From contig JADQAZ010000003.1 in the NCBI GenBank assembly GCA_018524345.1, positions 310,001 through 374,000 on the forward strand: a stretch of 64,000 bases of DNA, written 5' to 3'. The notes under the pieces were generated by a model. The model saw nothing but the letters and a program-made list of their open reading frames with translations, was not told the origin of the DNA and searched no databases. The position numbers and the translations under genes were made by a program. Position 1 is the stretch's first letter. Each line of letters starts with the position of its first letter. Origin of the DNA: Harenicola maris (lineage in GTDB: Bacteria > Pseudomonadota > Alphaproteobacteria > Rhodobacterales > Rhodobacteraceae). Shown piece after piece: positions 50,434 through 58,535 of the stretch.

Positions 50434-51872
50434 CAATTCAGGAGCCTCAGCTGGTTGATCTGGCGGGCGATGGCGTTGAAGGCCTCGGAGATTTCGACAC
50501 CTTCCACCCGGAAGAAGTGGGCGGAGGAGGAGGCGCAGTCTTCCATGACCTCGGCGGCGTGGTTGGAGACCTCGAAGCCGATGGAGAAGACGAGGATGCC
50601 CGCATCCTTGGCCGCAGAGCAGACGCTGGAGAGCATGCTGTCGGCCTGTGTCGAGGAATACTTCTGGTAGTAATACGCGCTGCGGTTGCGGCTGCTGACG
50701 TAGCTGTAGAGGTAGCGGATCAGGGCGATGTCGTTCCAGTGGGCGTATTCGCTGTTGGAGTTATAGGCCCAGTCCTCGATCCGGTAGGTGGATACGTTTT
50801 CACCATCTGTCATCAGCACAACAACCTTGAGGGTTTCGTCGTCGTCCCATGCGGCGGGGCGGGCGCTGAAGGCGTCGTCGATCTCGCCAGCGGCGGCGAG
50901 GTTGGAGACCATGATGTTGGAGGTCGGATCAAGCAGGATCGTGCCCCATTTCATGCCAAGGTGGATCGCCGTGTTCGCGCGGGCGCGGTATTGGTCGATG
51001 GTGGCCTTGAGGGCCACTTTGTCCTGGCTGAGCGGAACGATTTCTTCGTAGTCCTGCATCGGGCAGCCGGGGTTGGTGATCGGGCGGCTGTAGGAGCTGG
51101 ACCATTCAAAGTGCTGCATCTGCTCGTATTTCTTGGTGTAGCTGATCCCCGTGGAGGAGAAGTCGGCTGTGTCGAAGTCGATGCAGTAGGAATAGTCGTG
51201 ATTGGGCGTGCTGGTTTGCTGCAGCTGGTCAAAGATGGCTTTGCCTGCGTTCACCTGCGCGGTGTAGGGGATCAGCGACAGGGAGATCAGGTCCTCGGCC
51301 TCGTCGCGGATCACGGTATCGACAAAGTCCTTGGCCGCGGTGCGCAGGTTGGCCATTTTGCTGTTGGAGCCCATGGAGCCGGAGATATCGACCACGAGGG
51401 AGATTTCCACGTTGCTCACACGTTCCTCGGCCACGCCGGAGGTCTGGGTGGTGAAGTCCTGAATGCCGACCATGTTGAGGAACAGGTTCTGGGTGCCCGC
51501 CTGTGTATTGGCGGTCACGGTGCGGTAGTTCAGGCCCTGATCGACATTGACGCCGACGAGGTAGGAGGAGAGCCCCGCCTTGTCGAAGTAATCCTCGACC
51601 ACGGTTTGCGGATCGAGGGTTTGGTCAAGGTCCGCGGCGGCCAGAACGGCGCGGTCAACAGTGTTTTGCAGTTTCGTGCGGGAGACCTCGAAGCGGGCCA
51701 CATCGACGGAGATGCCGATGGCCAGCAACATGCAGACCATCATGAACAGCGAGAAGATGATCAACCCGCCTGCTTCGTCCTGCCGGAAGTCTTGAAAGGC
51801 ACGCCAGCGCGCCGCGATGCCTTTTGGCGTCTCGGGCTGTGTCTGGCCGTGTCGGTCAGTTGGCTGTTTCAT
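50433..51872 (-). CDS. TadG-like protein with von Willebrand A domain (copy 1)
   Basis: A 479-residue protein with a cytosolic N-terminus (residues 1-35), a TadG-type membrane helix (about 36-56) and a periplasmic part with a vWA domain. The metal-ion site is DxSGS at D162-S166 (VVDISGSMGS), the second MIDAS elements lie in RARANTAIHLGMKWG (Thr) and VVLMTDGEN (Asp). The two cysteines of YSYCIDF and NPGCPM, and CSAAKD and DCASSS near the end, suggest disulfides. The N-terminus has the pilin-like GGLIIFSLFMM but lacks the mature Glu5. TadG proteins of this type are thought to anchor or fasten Flp pili. Coupled with both TadE-like genes. Confidence 0.9.
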   Translation of the reverse strand: MKQPTDRHGQTQPETPKGIAARWRAFQDFRQDEAGGLIIFSLFMMVCMLLAIGISVDVARFEVSRTKLQNTVDRAVLAAADLDQTLDPQTVVEDYFDKAGLSSYLVGVNVDQGLNYRTVTANTQAGTQNLFLNMVGIQDFTTQTSGVAEERVSNVEISLVVDISGSMGSNSKMANLRTAAKDFVDTVIRDEAEDLISLSLIPYTAQVNAGKAIFDQLQQTSTPNHDYSYCIDFDTADFSSTGISYTKKYEQMQHFEWSSSYSRPITNPGCPMQDYEEIVPLSQDKVALKATIDQYRARANTAIHLGMKWGTILLDPTSNIMVSNLAAAGEIDDAFSARPAAWDDDETLKVVVLMTDGENVSTYRIEDWAYNSNSEYAHWNDIALIRYLYSYVSSRNRSAYYYQKYSSTQADSMLSSVCSAAKDAGILVFSIGFEVSNHAAEVMEDCASSSAHFFRVEGVEISEAFNAIARQINQLRLLN

Positions 51873-52047
51873 ACGTCGTCCTTCCCATGCTCGACGAGGG
51901 TTTTCGGGCCTCGGGGCGTTCTTTGCTGTCCTTCTGTGCGCGAAAGACGTGGCTAAATTGCGGCAAAAGCGAGCAAAGGGTGGGGTATCTATAAGAAAAC
52001 GGGGGGGGGATGCGGGGGTGTATACAGCATGGCGAAACCGGCGCAGG

Positions 52048-52094
52048 CCCATAAAAATAAGCAGGTCCGGGGCTGTTTTGCCGCCGGACCTGCT
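52048..52094 (-). terminator. Terminator of vWA copy 2 (minus strand)
   Basis: On the minus strand the arms AGCAGGTCCGG and CCGGACCTGCT (11 bp, 13-base loop) are followed by TTATTTTTATGGG, a good intrinsic terminator just after the stop of the 52109-53503 gene. It separates that gene from the vWA copy 1/TadE unit. Confidence 0.85.
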
Positions 52095-52108
52095 CTGCCG
52101 TGATTGGG

Positions 52109-53503
52109 TTATTGTGTCAGACGCAATTGGTTGATCTGACGGGCGATGGCGTTGAACGCCGTTTGGATTTCGAGGCCCTCGACCTTGTAGAAATGCGAGG
52201 AAGAGGAGGCGCAGCTTTCCATGACGGAGGCGGGGTAGGGGTCTACCTCGAAGCCGATGGAGAAGACGGTGATCCCCTTGTTTTTGGCCGCTGTGCAGAT
52301 GGTGTCGAGCATATCGTCGGCCTGTGCGGAGGTGTATTTCGTGTAGTCATACTCCCACCATGCTGGCGAGCCGGAGTTGGCGGCGGCATATTGCGAGGTG
52401 CTGAAGTCGTTCCAACGCTCGCGCAGCTCGGTTGTGGCATAGGCCCAATCGTGCAGGCGGCGGGTGTTGACGTTCTGCCCGTCTGTCATCAGCACCACGA
52501 ATTTCTTGGTGTTTTCGCGGTCCCATGCGTAGGGGCGGCCAGCGAAAGTGGCGTCGGCCTCGCCCATGGCGATAAGGTTGGAAACGACAGGGCGCATGGC
52601 CGGATCGAGCAGGGCAACGCCCCATTTCATGCCGATGTGGATCGCGGTGTTCGCACGGGGTGTGAACTGGCTGATGTTGCCTTGCAGGGCGGCGACGTTC
52701 TCGGTGAAGGGCATGACGCGCTCGAAGGTGCGGGTCGGGCAGCCGGGGTTGTCGATCGGCGAGGTGGCCGAGGCGTAATACTGGTAATGCTCCATCTGGT
52801 CGTAGGAGGCGGTCAGGGAGACGGCTGTGTCCTCGAAGTCTTCTTCCTCGAAGTCGACGCAATGGGAGTAGTTGTGTTCCTGTGTCACGTTCAGCTGGCC
52901 CATCAGGGCGGGGCCGACGTTGACCTGTGCGGTATAGGGCACGAGGCTGACAGAGACGGCGCCGGGGGCGTCATCGCGGATCACGGTGTCGATAAAGTCG
53001 TTCGCGGCAAGGCGCAGGTTGGCCATTTTGCCGTTCGAGCCCATGGAGCCGGTGATGTCGAGCACCAGAGAGATTTCGATGTCGGAGATGGTTTCATTCG
53101 CCGTGCCTGTTGCCGGAGCGTTCAGGGAGTTGATGCCAACCATGTTCAGGAACATGGAAGGAACGGCGAAGTTGGCATTGGCTGTCACCGTGCGGCTGTT
53201 CACACCTGCGGTTGTGCCGGAGCCGTCCAGCGCGGCGGAGAGGCCGGCGCGGGCGAAATAGTCTTCGACCACCTCGGCGGGGGTCAGGATCTGGTCAAGG
53301 TCGGCGGCGGCCAGAACGGCGCTGTCTGCGGCGATCTGAAGGCGCGTGCGCATATGTTCGGTGCGCATCACGTCAATCGCGATACCCACTGCGAGCAGCA
53401 TGCAAACCATCATGAAAAGAGAAAAGATAACAAGTCCGCCCTCTTCTTCACGAGAGAAGCGCTTGATCAGTTTCGGCATCAAACCTTGCGTAGACTTGAA
53501 CAC
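52109..53503 (-). CDS. TadG-like protein with von Willebrand A domain (copy 2)
   Basis: A 464-residue paralogue of the 50433-51872 protein, with the same plan: short cytosolic start, helix GGLVIFSLFMMVCMLLAVGIAIDV, vWA domain with the MIDAS written DITGSMGS (D149, T151, S153), RANTAIHIGMKWG and VVLMTDGQN, and a nearly identical end FNAIARQINQLRL. The two diverge most in the loop between the MIDAS parts. I choose the GTG at 53503 because GGAGG lies 7 to 8 bases before it; the ATG at 53479 is weaker. Like copy 1, it lacks Glu5 of pseudopilins. It has its own terminator and a long upstream region. Confidence 0.9.
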   Translation of the reverse strand: MFKSTQGLMPKLIKRFSREEEGGLVIFSLFMMVCMLLAVGIAIDVMRTEHMRTRLQIAADSAVLAAADLDQILTPAEVVEDYFARAGLSAALDGSGTTAGVNSRTVTANANFAVPSMFLNMVGINSLNAPATGTANETISDIEISLVLDITGSMGSNGKMANLRLAANDFIDTVIRDDAPGAVSVSLVPYTAQVNVGPALMGQLNVTQEHNYSHCVDFEEEDFEDTAVSLTASYDQMEHYQYYASATSPIDNPGCPTRTFERVMPFTENVAALQGNISQFTPRANTAIHIGMKWGVALLDPAMRPVVSNLIAMGEADATFAGRPYAWDRENTKKFVVLMTDGQNVNTRRLHDWAYATTELRERWNDFSTSQYAAANSGSPAWWEYDYTKYTSAQADDMLDTICTAAKNKGITVFSIGFEVDPYPASVMESCASSSSHFYKVEGLEIQTAFNAIARQINQLRLTQ

Positions 53504-53821
53504 TTTTGTGTCCTCCGGTGATGCCCCCACCTTTGAACAGCTTCTTTTTGCCACAAACTTTCCGCGAATGTGAGCAAAATCGGGCATTGTTTCCGGTTTT
53601 TGCAGCATGACCACGCGGCAACCGGGGATTGTTTCGGGGTTTTGAGGGGGGCGATCGGGGAAAACGGAACAATTCCCGCCACAGGGGGCGGATTGTTTCA
53701 GGGGATTGTGTTCGCAATGTGTGCGGGCGCCGCAATTACGGGCTGTGCAAGGGGTGATTCCCCCCATAGGGTCTTGGGTGAGGTGCCCAATAAATGGGCG
53801 CATTAAAAAGAGGGATCTGTG
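53504..53821. promoter_or_regulatory. Divergent control region of 318 bp with repeated ATTGTTTC motifs
   Basis: No gene lies here. Three direct copies begin at 53586 (ATTGTTTCCGGTTTTTG), 53628 (ATTGTTTCGGGGTTTTG) and 53692 (ATTGTTTCAGGGGATTG), and an inverted relative (ATTGTTCCGTTTTC) at 53673 to 53660. ATTG-TGTTCG-CAAT (53705-53718) is a short palindrome. The region divides the vWA copy 2 gene from glutamate dehydrogenase. These are probably sites for one or more regulators; which gene they control is not known. Confidence 0.65.
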
Positions 53822-55252
53822 ATGTCACCTGTCAATGAACCGAGTTTCCGCGAATCTGTTGAACTGATGTTTAACCGGGCGGTGTCCCTGATGGATCTTT
53901 CGCCAGGGCTCGAGAACAAGATCAGGGTGTGCAATGCCACCTATACGGTGCGTTTCGGGGTGCGGCTGCGCGGGGATATCCATACGTTCACCGGATACCG
54001 CTCTGTCCATTCGGAGCATATGGAGCCGGTGAAGGGGGGCATCCGGTTCTCTCTCGGGGTCAATCAGGATGAGGTCGAGGCGCTTGCGGCTTTGATGACG
54101 TTCAAATGCGCCTTGGTGGAGACGCCCTTTGGCGGCTCAAAGGGCGGGCTTTGCGTGGATCCGCGTGCCTATGAGGATCACGAGATGGAGCTGATCACGC
54201 GGCGCTTTGCCTATGAGCTGATCAAGCGCGACATGATCAACCCCGCCCAGAACGTGCCCGCGCCTGATATGGGCACGGGCGAGCGCGAGATGGCCTGGAT
54301 TGCGGATCAATACAAACGGATGAACACCACCGATATCAACGGCGCGGCCTGCGTCACCGGCAAGCCGAAGAACGCAGGCGGCATTGCGGGCCGGGTGGAG
54401 GCCACGGGGCGCGGGGTGCAATATGCCCTGCGGGAGTTTTTCCGCCATCCCGACGATGTGAAAACCGCCGGGCTTGAGGGAAGCTTGGAGGGCAAGCGCG
54501 TGATTGTGCAGGGCCTTGGCAATGTGGGCTATCACGCGGCCAAGTTCCTCTCGGAGGAGGACGGCAGCGTCATCACCGCCGTGATCGAGCGCGACGGCGC
54601 CCTGCAGGATGACGCGGGGCTGAACGTGGAGGCCGTGCATGAGTGGATCATCAAGCACGGCGGGGTAAAGGGCTTTCCCGGGGCCAATTACCACGAGGAT
54701 GGCGCGTCCTTGTTGACCGCCGAATGCGATATCCTGATCCCTGCGGCTTTGGAGGGGGTGATCAACCTGACCAATGCGGAGAAGGTCACCGCGCCCCTGA
54801 TCATCGAGGCCGCCAACGGGCCGATCACCGCCGGTGCGGACGAGATTTTGCGCAAGAAGGGCTGTGTGATCATTCCCGACATGTATGCCAATGCGGGCGG
54901 TGTGACGGTGAGCTATTTCGAATGGGTCAAGAACCTGTCCCATATCCGCTTTGGCCGGATGCAGCGGCGGCAGGAGGAGGCGCGGCACGAGTTGATCGTG
55001 CGCGAGTTGGAGCGGCTGGACCAGCATATGGGCGAGGCGTGGTCGATGACGCCGAACTTCAAGGAGAAATACCTGCGCGGCGCCGATGAGCTGGAGCTTG
55101 TGCGCTCTGGCCTCGATGACACGATGCGGACGGCCTATCAGTCGATGCAGGAGATCTGGCGCATGCGCGAGGATGTGCTGGACCTGCGCACGGCGGCCTA
55201 TCTGGTGTCGATCGGCCGCGTGGCGGCGAGCTATCAGGCCAAGGGGCTGTAG
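53822..55252 (+). CDS. gdhA: Glutamate dehydrogenase (Glu/Leu/Phe/Val dehydrogenase family)
   Basis: A 476-residue enzyme interconverting glutamate with 2-oxoglutarate and ammonia. The catalytic Lys is K107 in TPFGGSKGGL, upstream K71 lies in HMEPVKGGIRF, and the Rossmann motif is GLGNVGYHAAKF. The long C-terminal part (EAANGPITAGADEIL, VSYFEWVKNLSHIRFGRM) matches the NAD-type enzymes. The specificity for NAD or NADP is not certain from sequence. I use ATG 53822, with AGAGGG 9 bases before. Two small genes follow in the same direction. Confidence 0.93.
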   Translation: MSPVNEPSFRESVELMFNRAVSLMDLSPGLENKIRVCNATYTVRFGVRLRGDIHTFTGYRSVHSEHMEPVKGGIRFSLGVNQDEVEALAALMTFKCALVETPFGGSKGGLCVDPRAYEDHEMELITRRFAYELIKRDMINPAQNVPAPDMGTGEREMAWIADQYKRMNTTDINGAACVTGKPKNAGGIAGRVEATGRGVQYALREFFRHPDDVKTAGLEGSLEGKRVIVQGLGNVGYHAAKFLSEEDGSVITAVIERDGALQDDAGLNVEAVHEWIIKHGGVKGFPGANYHEDGASLLTAECDILIPAALEGVINLTNAEKVTAPLIIEAANGPITAGADEILRKKGCVIIPDMYANAGGVTVSYFEWVKNLSHIRFGRMQRRQEEARHELIVRELERLDQHMGEAWSMTPNFKEKYLRGADELELVRSGLDDTMRTAYQSMQEIWRMREDVLDLRTAAYLVSIGRVAASYQAKGL

Positions 55253-55287
55253 GCTTTCGCCCGTGCCGGTGTAGATTGGAGGCGGCG

Positions 55288-55827
55288 ATGAGCGCCAAAG
55301 TGACGCGGATTGTGCAGTTCTATGACGCGGCCCATGACGACAGGGCGCATACGGCCTTGCCGGGCCTTATGGAGCGTTACAATCTGGCGGAGATCACGCC
55401 GAGGGCGGTAGAGGGGCCGATGTTCAGCGCCTTTGCCATGCCCTATGACGAGGTGGATAAGGCGCAGTATTACCGTTTCACCTTTCACGGGGGCGCGGCG
55501 CTGCGGGCCTTTCTTGAGGCCGAGGTCGCCCATCATGACGGGATCGTTCTGACCCCGAGTGTGGAGGCGATGAGCCCGCAGGCCATGGTTCTGGTCACGG
55601 CGGATGCGGGGTTGCAGCAGGCCTTTGCCGCGCAATCCATTCCGGCCTTTCTGGTGGCGGGCGGGGCCTTGGTCGACCCGGAGAGTTTTGGCGCGGCCTT
55701 TGCACGGACCGGCGCGGTAGGGCGCGCCCATGCCGAGGCGTTTGAGGATGAGGTTTTCGGCGGGGCCGCGCTTGCGATTGATCTGCCGATTTCTGCGCCA
55801 ATGGATGAGGATGCGGATGAGTTTTGA
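55288..55827 (+). CDS. Hypothetical soluble protein
   Basis: A 179-residue soluble protein with alternating helix and strand segments (VTRIVQFYDAAHDDRAHTALPGLMERYNL, AQYYRFTFHGGAALRAFLEAEVAHHDGIVL) and an acidic C-terminus (DEDADEF). No motif or family is recognised. The start at 55288 has a strong GGAGG. It follows glutamate dehydrogenase by 35 bp and overlaps the next gene by 11 bp, so the three are probably one unit. Confidence 0.75.
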   Translation: MSAKVTRIVQFYDAAHDDRAHTALPGLMERYNLAEITPRAVEGPMFSAFAMPYDEVDKAQYYRFTFHGGAALRAFLEAEVAHHDGIVLTPSVEAMSPQAMVLVTADAGLQQAFAAQSIPAFLVAGGALVDPESFGAAFARTGAVGRAHAEAFEDEVFGGAALAIDLPISAPMDEDADEF

Positions 55828-56395
55828 TTTGAAATGCCGCTGCGGGCAGGTGCATCTGCGGCTTTCGCCCGCGAGGGCGGGGATTGGCAGCCATGCTCTG
55901 TGTTATTGCAAGGATTGCCGCGCCGTGGCCAAGCATTTGGGGGCGGATCACATGATCGGCCCGCGCGGGCGGATCCGCGTGTTCCAGACCCGGCCTGACC
56001 GTGTGACCCTTGAGGCCGGGGGCGAGCATATTGCCTGTTTGCAGCTGCGCGAGGGCGGGATGCACCGCTGGTATGCGGCGTGTTGCAACACGCCCTTGGC
56101 CAATAGTTTTGCCAAACCCTCCCTGCCGTTTGTGGCGTTGGTCCTCGGGGAGCGGGAGGATGCGGACTGTCTGGGCCCCGTGATCGGGGTGGGCAATGCC
56201 GCCTCTGCCCTGCCCGGGGATGGCGAGACGCCGAAGGATCGCGGCATCCGGCGGCTGATCTGGCGGTTTTTGCGCCGGACGGTCTCGGGGCGGATGGTCG
56301 GCGCGGCGGCGCGCTCTCCGTTCTTGCAGGGGGGCGCACCGATTGCCGAGGCCCGCGTTTTGAGCGATGCGGAGCGCCGTTTGGCGCGGGGGTGA
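55817..56395 (+). CDS. GFA-like (DUF6151-type) cysteine-rich protein
   Basis: A 192-residue protein. Its N-terminal half has the zinc-site pattern of glutathione-dependent formaldehyde-activating (GFA/CENP-V) proteins: C8 and C10 in CRCGQVHL, then CYCKDCRA and, further on, YAACCNTPLANSF, where the last Cys pair is typical. The C-terminal part is unlike classical GFA enzymes, and the family with this tail is known as DUF6151. The activity is unknown; thiol or zinc chemistry is plausible. Its start overlaps the preceding gene by 11 bp. Sarcosine oxidase, next downstream, releases formaldehyde, so a link to C1 detoxification is an attractive but unproved idea. Confidence 0.75.
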   Translation: MSFDLKCRCGQVHLRLSPARAGIGSHALCYCKDCRAVAKHLGADHMIGPRGRIRVFQTRPDRVTLEAGGEHIACLQLREGGMHRWYAACCNTPLANSFAKPSLPFVALVLGEREDADCLGPVIGVGNAASALPGDGETPKDRGIRRLIWRFLRRTVSGRMVGAAARSPFLQGGAPIAEARVLSDAERRLARG

Positions 56396-56487
56396 GTTAA
56401 GGCGCTTTTTGCCCGCGAATTGACGGTGGCGCGTCTTGTCATTGTCGGCAAAGCGGGGTCAACTTGGGCCTAACCAAGGGGGCCGCT

Positions 56488-57741
56488 TTGCGATTCAATG
56501 CGCTACAGATTTTAAAACAGGGGCTGACGGGGAACCGTGGATGGGCGCCGCAGTGGCGCAACCCGGAGCCGAAGCCCGAGTATGATATCGTTTTGATCGG
56601 CGGCGGCGGGCATGGGCTTTCGACGGCCTATTATCTGGCGAAAAAGCACGGGCTGACCAATATTGCGGTGCTGGAGAAGGGCTATCTTGGGGGCGGCAAT
56701 GTGGGCCGGAACACCACCATTGTGCGGGCCAATTACTTTCTTGAGGGCAATTCGCAGTTCTATTCCCATTCGCTGGGTCTGTGGGAAAACCTTGAGCAGG
56801 AGCTGAATTACAACGTCATGCTTTCGCAGCGCGGCCAATTGATGCTGTGCCATTCGGACGGGCAGCGCGATGCCTTTGCCCGTAGGGGCAATGCGATTGT
56901 GAACCAGGGCGATGATGCGGAATTGCTCAGCCCCGAGGGGGTGCGCGCGTTGGTGCCCTATCTGGATTATGAGCAGCTGCGGTTTCCGATCTACGGCGGG
57001 CTGCTGCAGCGCCGCGCAGGCTCGGCGCGTCATGATGCGGTGGCTTGGGGCTATGCCCGCGGGGCGGATCGTTTGGGTGTGGACCTGATCCAGCAGTGCG
57101 AGGTTACGGGGATCGATATCGAAAACGGCGCGGTGCGCGGGGTGCAGACCACCCGCGGGTCGATCCGGGCCAAGAAGGTGGCCATGGTGGCCGCGGGCCG
57201 CTCTGGTCAGGTGGCGGCCATGGCGGGGATGCGCCTGCCGGTGGAGAGCCATGTGTTGCAGGCCTTCGTGACAGAGGGGCTGAAGCCCTGCATCGATCAT
57301 GTGATCAGCTTTGGCATGGGCCATTTCTATATCAGCCAGTCGGACAAGGGCGGGCTGGTGTTCGGCGGCGATCTGGATTTCTATCCCAGCTATGCGCAGC
57401 GCGGGAACCTGCCGATGAAGGAACACGTGATGGAGGCCGCCATGACCCTGATGCCGATGATCGGCAAGGCGCGGGTGCTGCGGTCTTGGGGCGGGATCAT
57501 GGATATGACGCCCGATGGATCGCCCATCATCGACCGGACCGATACCAAGGGCCTCTATCTGAATTGCGGCTGGTGCTATGGCGGGTTCAAGGCGGTGCCG
57601 GCCTCGGGCGATTGTTTTGCCCATCTGATTGCCACGGATCAGCCCCATGAGGCCGCAAGCCGATATCGGCTGGACCGGTTCAAGACCGGATATGGATTGA
57701 TGGATGAGGAGGGGACCGGTGCGCAGCATAATCTTCACTAG
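56488..57741 (+). CDS. soxB: Sarcosine oxidase subunit beta
   Basis: A 417-residue flavoprotein subunit of heterotetrameric sarcosine oxidase, which demethylates sarcosine to glycine using tetrahydrofolate and O2. The dinucleotide motif is VLIGGGGHGLSTAYYLAKKHG, and the family attaches FMN covalently to a beta-subunit His (FLEGNSQFYSHSL region). The C-terminal signature NCGWCYGGFKAVPASGDCFAHLIA is complete. The TTG at 56488 is preferred over TTG 56464: AAGGGGG sits 6 bases before it and the opening MRFNALQILKQGLTGNRGW matches the family length of about 417. It is the first gene of soxB-X-D-A-G. Confidence 0.95.
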   Translation: MRFNALQILKQGLTGNRGWAPQWRNPEPKPEYDIVLIGGGGHGLSTAYYLAKKHGLTNIAVLEKGYLGGGNVGRNTTIVRANYFLEGNSQFYSHSLGLWENLEQELNYNVMLSQRGQLMLCHSDGQRDAFARRGNAIVNQGDDAELLSPEGVRALVPYLDYEQLRFPIYGGLLQRRAGSARHDAVAWGYARGADRLGVDLIQQCEVTGIDIENGAVRGVQTTRGSIRAKKVAMVAAGRSGQVAAMAGMRLPVESHVLQAFVTEGLKPCIDHVISFGMGHFYISQSDKGGLVFGGDLDFYPSYAQRGNLPMKEHVMEAAMTLMPMIGKARVLRSWGGIMDMTPDGSPIIDRTDTKGLYLNCGWCYGGFKAVPASGDCFAHLIATDQPHEAASRYRLDRFKTGYGLMDEEGTGAQHNLH

Positions 57742-58270
57742 CCTCTTGGCAGGCGCTGTCGCCCTGCCGGGCGGGGCGCAGCAATTCGAGGGCGAATGTT
57801 TCGCCCGCGATTACAGCGCCGCGCATCTGGAGGCGAACGCCATGCAGACCGTGGCCGCCCTGAGCATCCGCTTTACCCCCGCCGATGGCGGCGGGTTTGA
57901 CGGCATGGCTTGGGTCTCTGCGGTGATGGCCGACACGCCCGAAACGGTGAGGCAGGGGGTTGCGGGGCAGCGGATCGACCAGATCACCCTGTGCGAGCCT
58001 TTGGATCGGGCGTGGAATGGCGGGCCGAGGGACGCCTGGATCAAGGCCGGCGTCATGACCTGTTTCGCCGAATGCGATGCGGGCATGTTCCAGATCACCC
58101 GCTCCGCCCCCGATAGCATTACGATCAAGACCAACGGTCTTGTTCTGGGCGAGGATGACGGCTGCGGCGGGACCTCGATGCTGGCGGATGTGGGGGACAG
58201 CCCGACGGGCTATGTCACCACCTCCTATCGTCTTGATGCGGCGCCCCTTGCCGCCTGCCCAGAGTTTTAG
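57719..58270 (+). CDS. Secreted hypothetical protein inside the sox operon
   Basis: A 183-residue protein that begins within soxB (23-bp overlap) and ends 1 base before soxD. The start GTG at 57719 has GAGGAGGGG upstream and gives the signal VRSIIFTSLLAGAVALPGGA. The mature domain has six cysteines (GECFARDYSAAH, ITLCEPLD, MTCFAECDAG, GCGGTS, AACPEF) and would be disulfide-bonded in the periplasm. No family is recognised. Because the sarcosine oxidase works in the cytoplasm, an exported partner is unexpected; it could bind substrate for uptake or be a passenger. Tight overlap on both sides argues for co-expression. Confidence 0.8.
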   Translation: MRSIIFTSLLAGAVALPGGAQQFEGECFARDYSAAHLEANAMQTVAALSIRFTPADGGGFDGMAWVSAVMADTPETVRQGVAGQRIDQITLCEPLDRAWNGGPRDAWIKAGVMTCFAECDAGMFQITRSAPDSITIKTNGLVLGEDDGCGGTSMLADVGDSPTGYVTTSYRLDAAPLAACPEF

Positions 58271-58271
58271 G

Positions 58272-58535
58272 ATGCGGATCACTTGCCCCCTTTGCGGCGC
58301 GCGGGACCTGCGCGAGTTTTCCGTCACCGGCTCGGCCGCGCTGCTGAACCGGCCGGAGGAGGGTGCGGAGTTGCCTGAATGGGACGATTACCTGCACAAC
58401 CGCGACAACCCTGCGGGCCCCTCGGATGAGCTGTGGTATCACAGCGGGGGCTGCGGTGCATGGCTGGTGGTGCGCCGTGATACGACGAGCCACGCGGTGC
58501 TGGATGTGCGCCTTGCATCGGAGCAAAAGACATGA
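58272..58535 (+). CDS. soxD: Sarcosine oxidase subunit delta
   Basis: An 87-residue zinc-binding subunit that stabilises the alpha-beta interface. The four zinc ligands are visible: C5 and C8 in CPLCG, H57 and C61 in WYHSGGCGAW. The last residue usually seen after GGC in this family (Arg) is Gly here. It starts 1 base after the preceding stop and overlaps soxA by 4 bp (ATGA). The order beta, delta, alpha, gamma is the standard one, apart from the inserted gene. Confidence 0.95.
   Translation: MRITCPLCGARDLREFSVTGSAALLNRPEEGAELPEWDDYLHNRDNPAGPSDELWYHSGGCGAWLVVRRDTTSHAVLDVRLASEQKT

Noticed and set aside
49301..53503. vWA genes as a MoxR/vWA or BatA-type operon.
   Set aside because: No MoxR ATPase is adjacent, and the N-terminal TadG-type helix plus TadE partners fit a pilus-related locus better.
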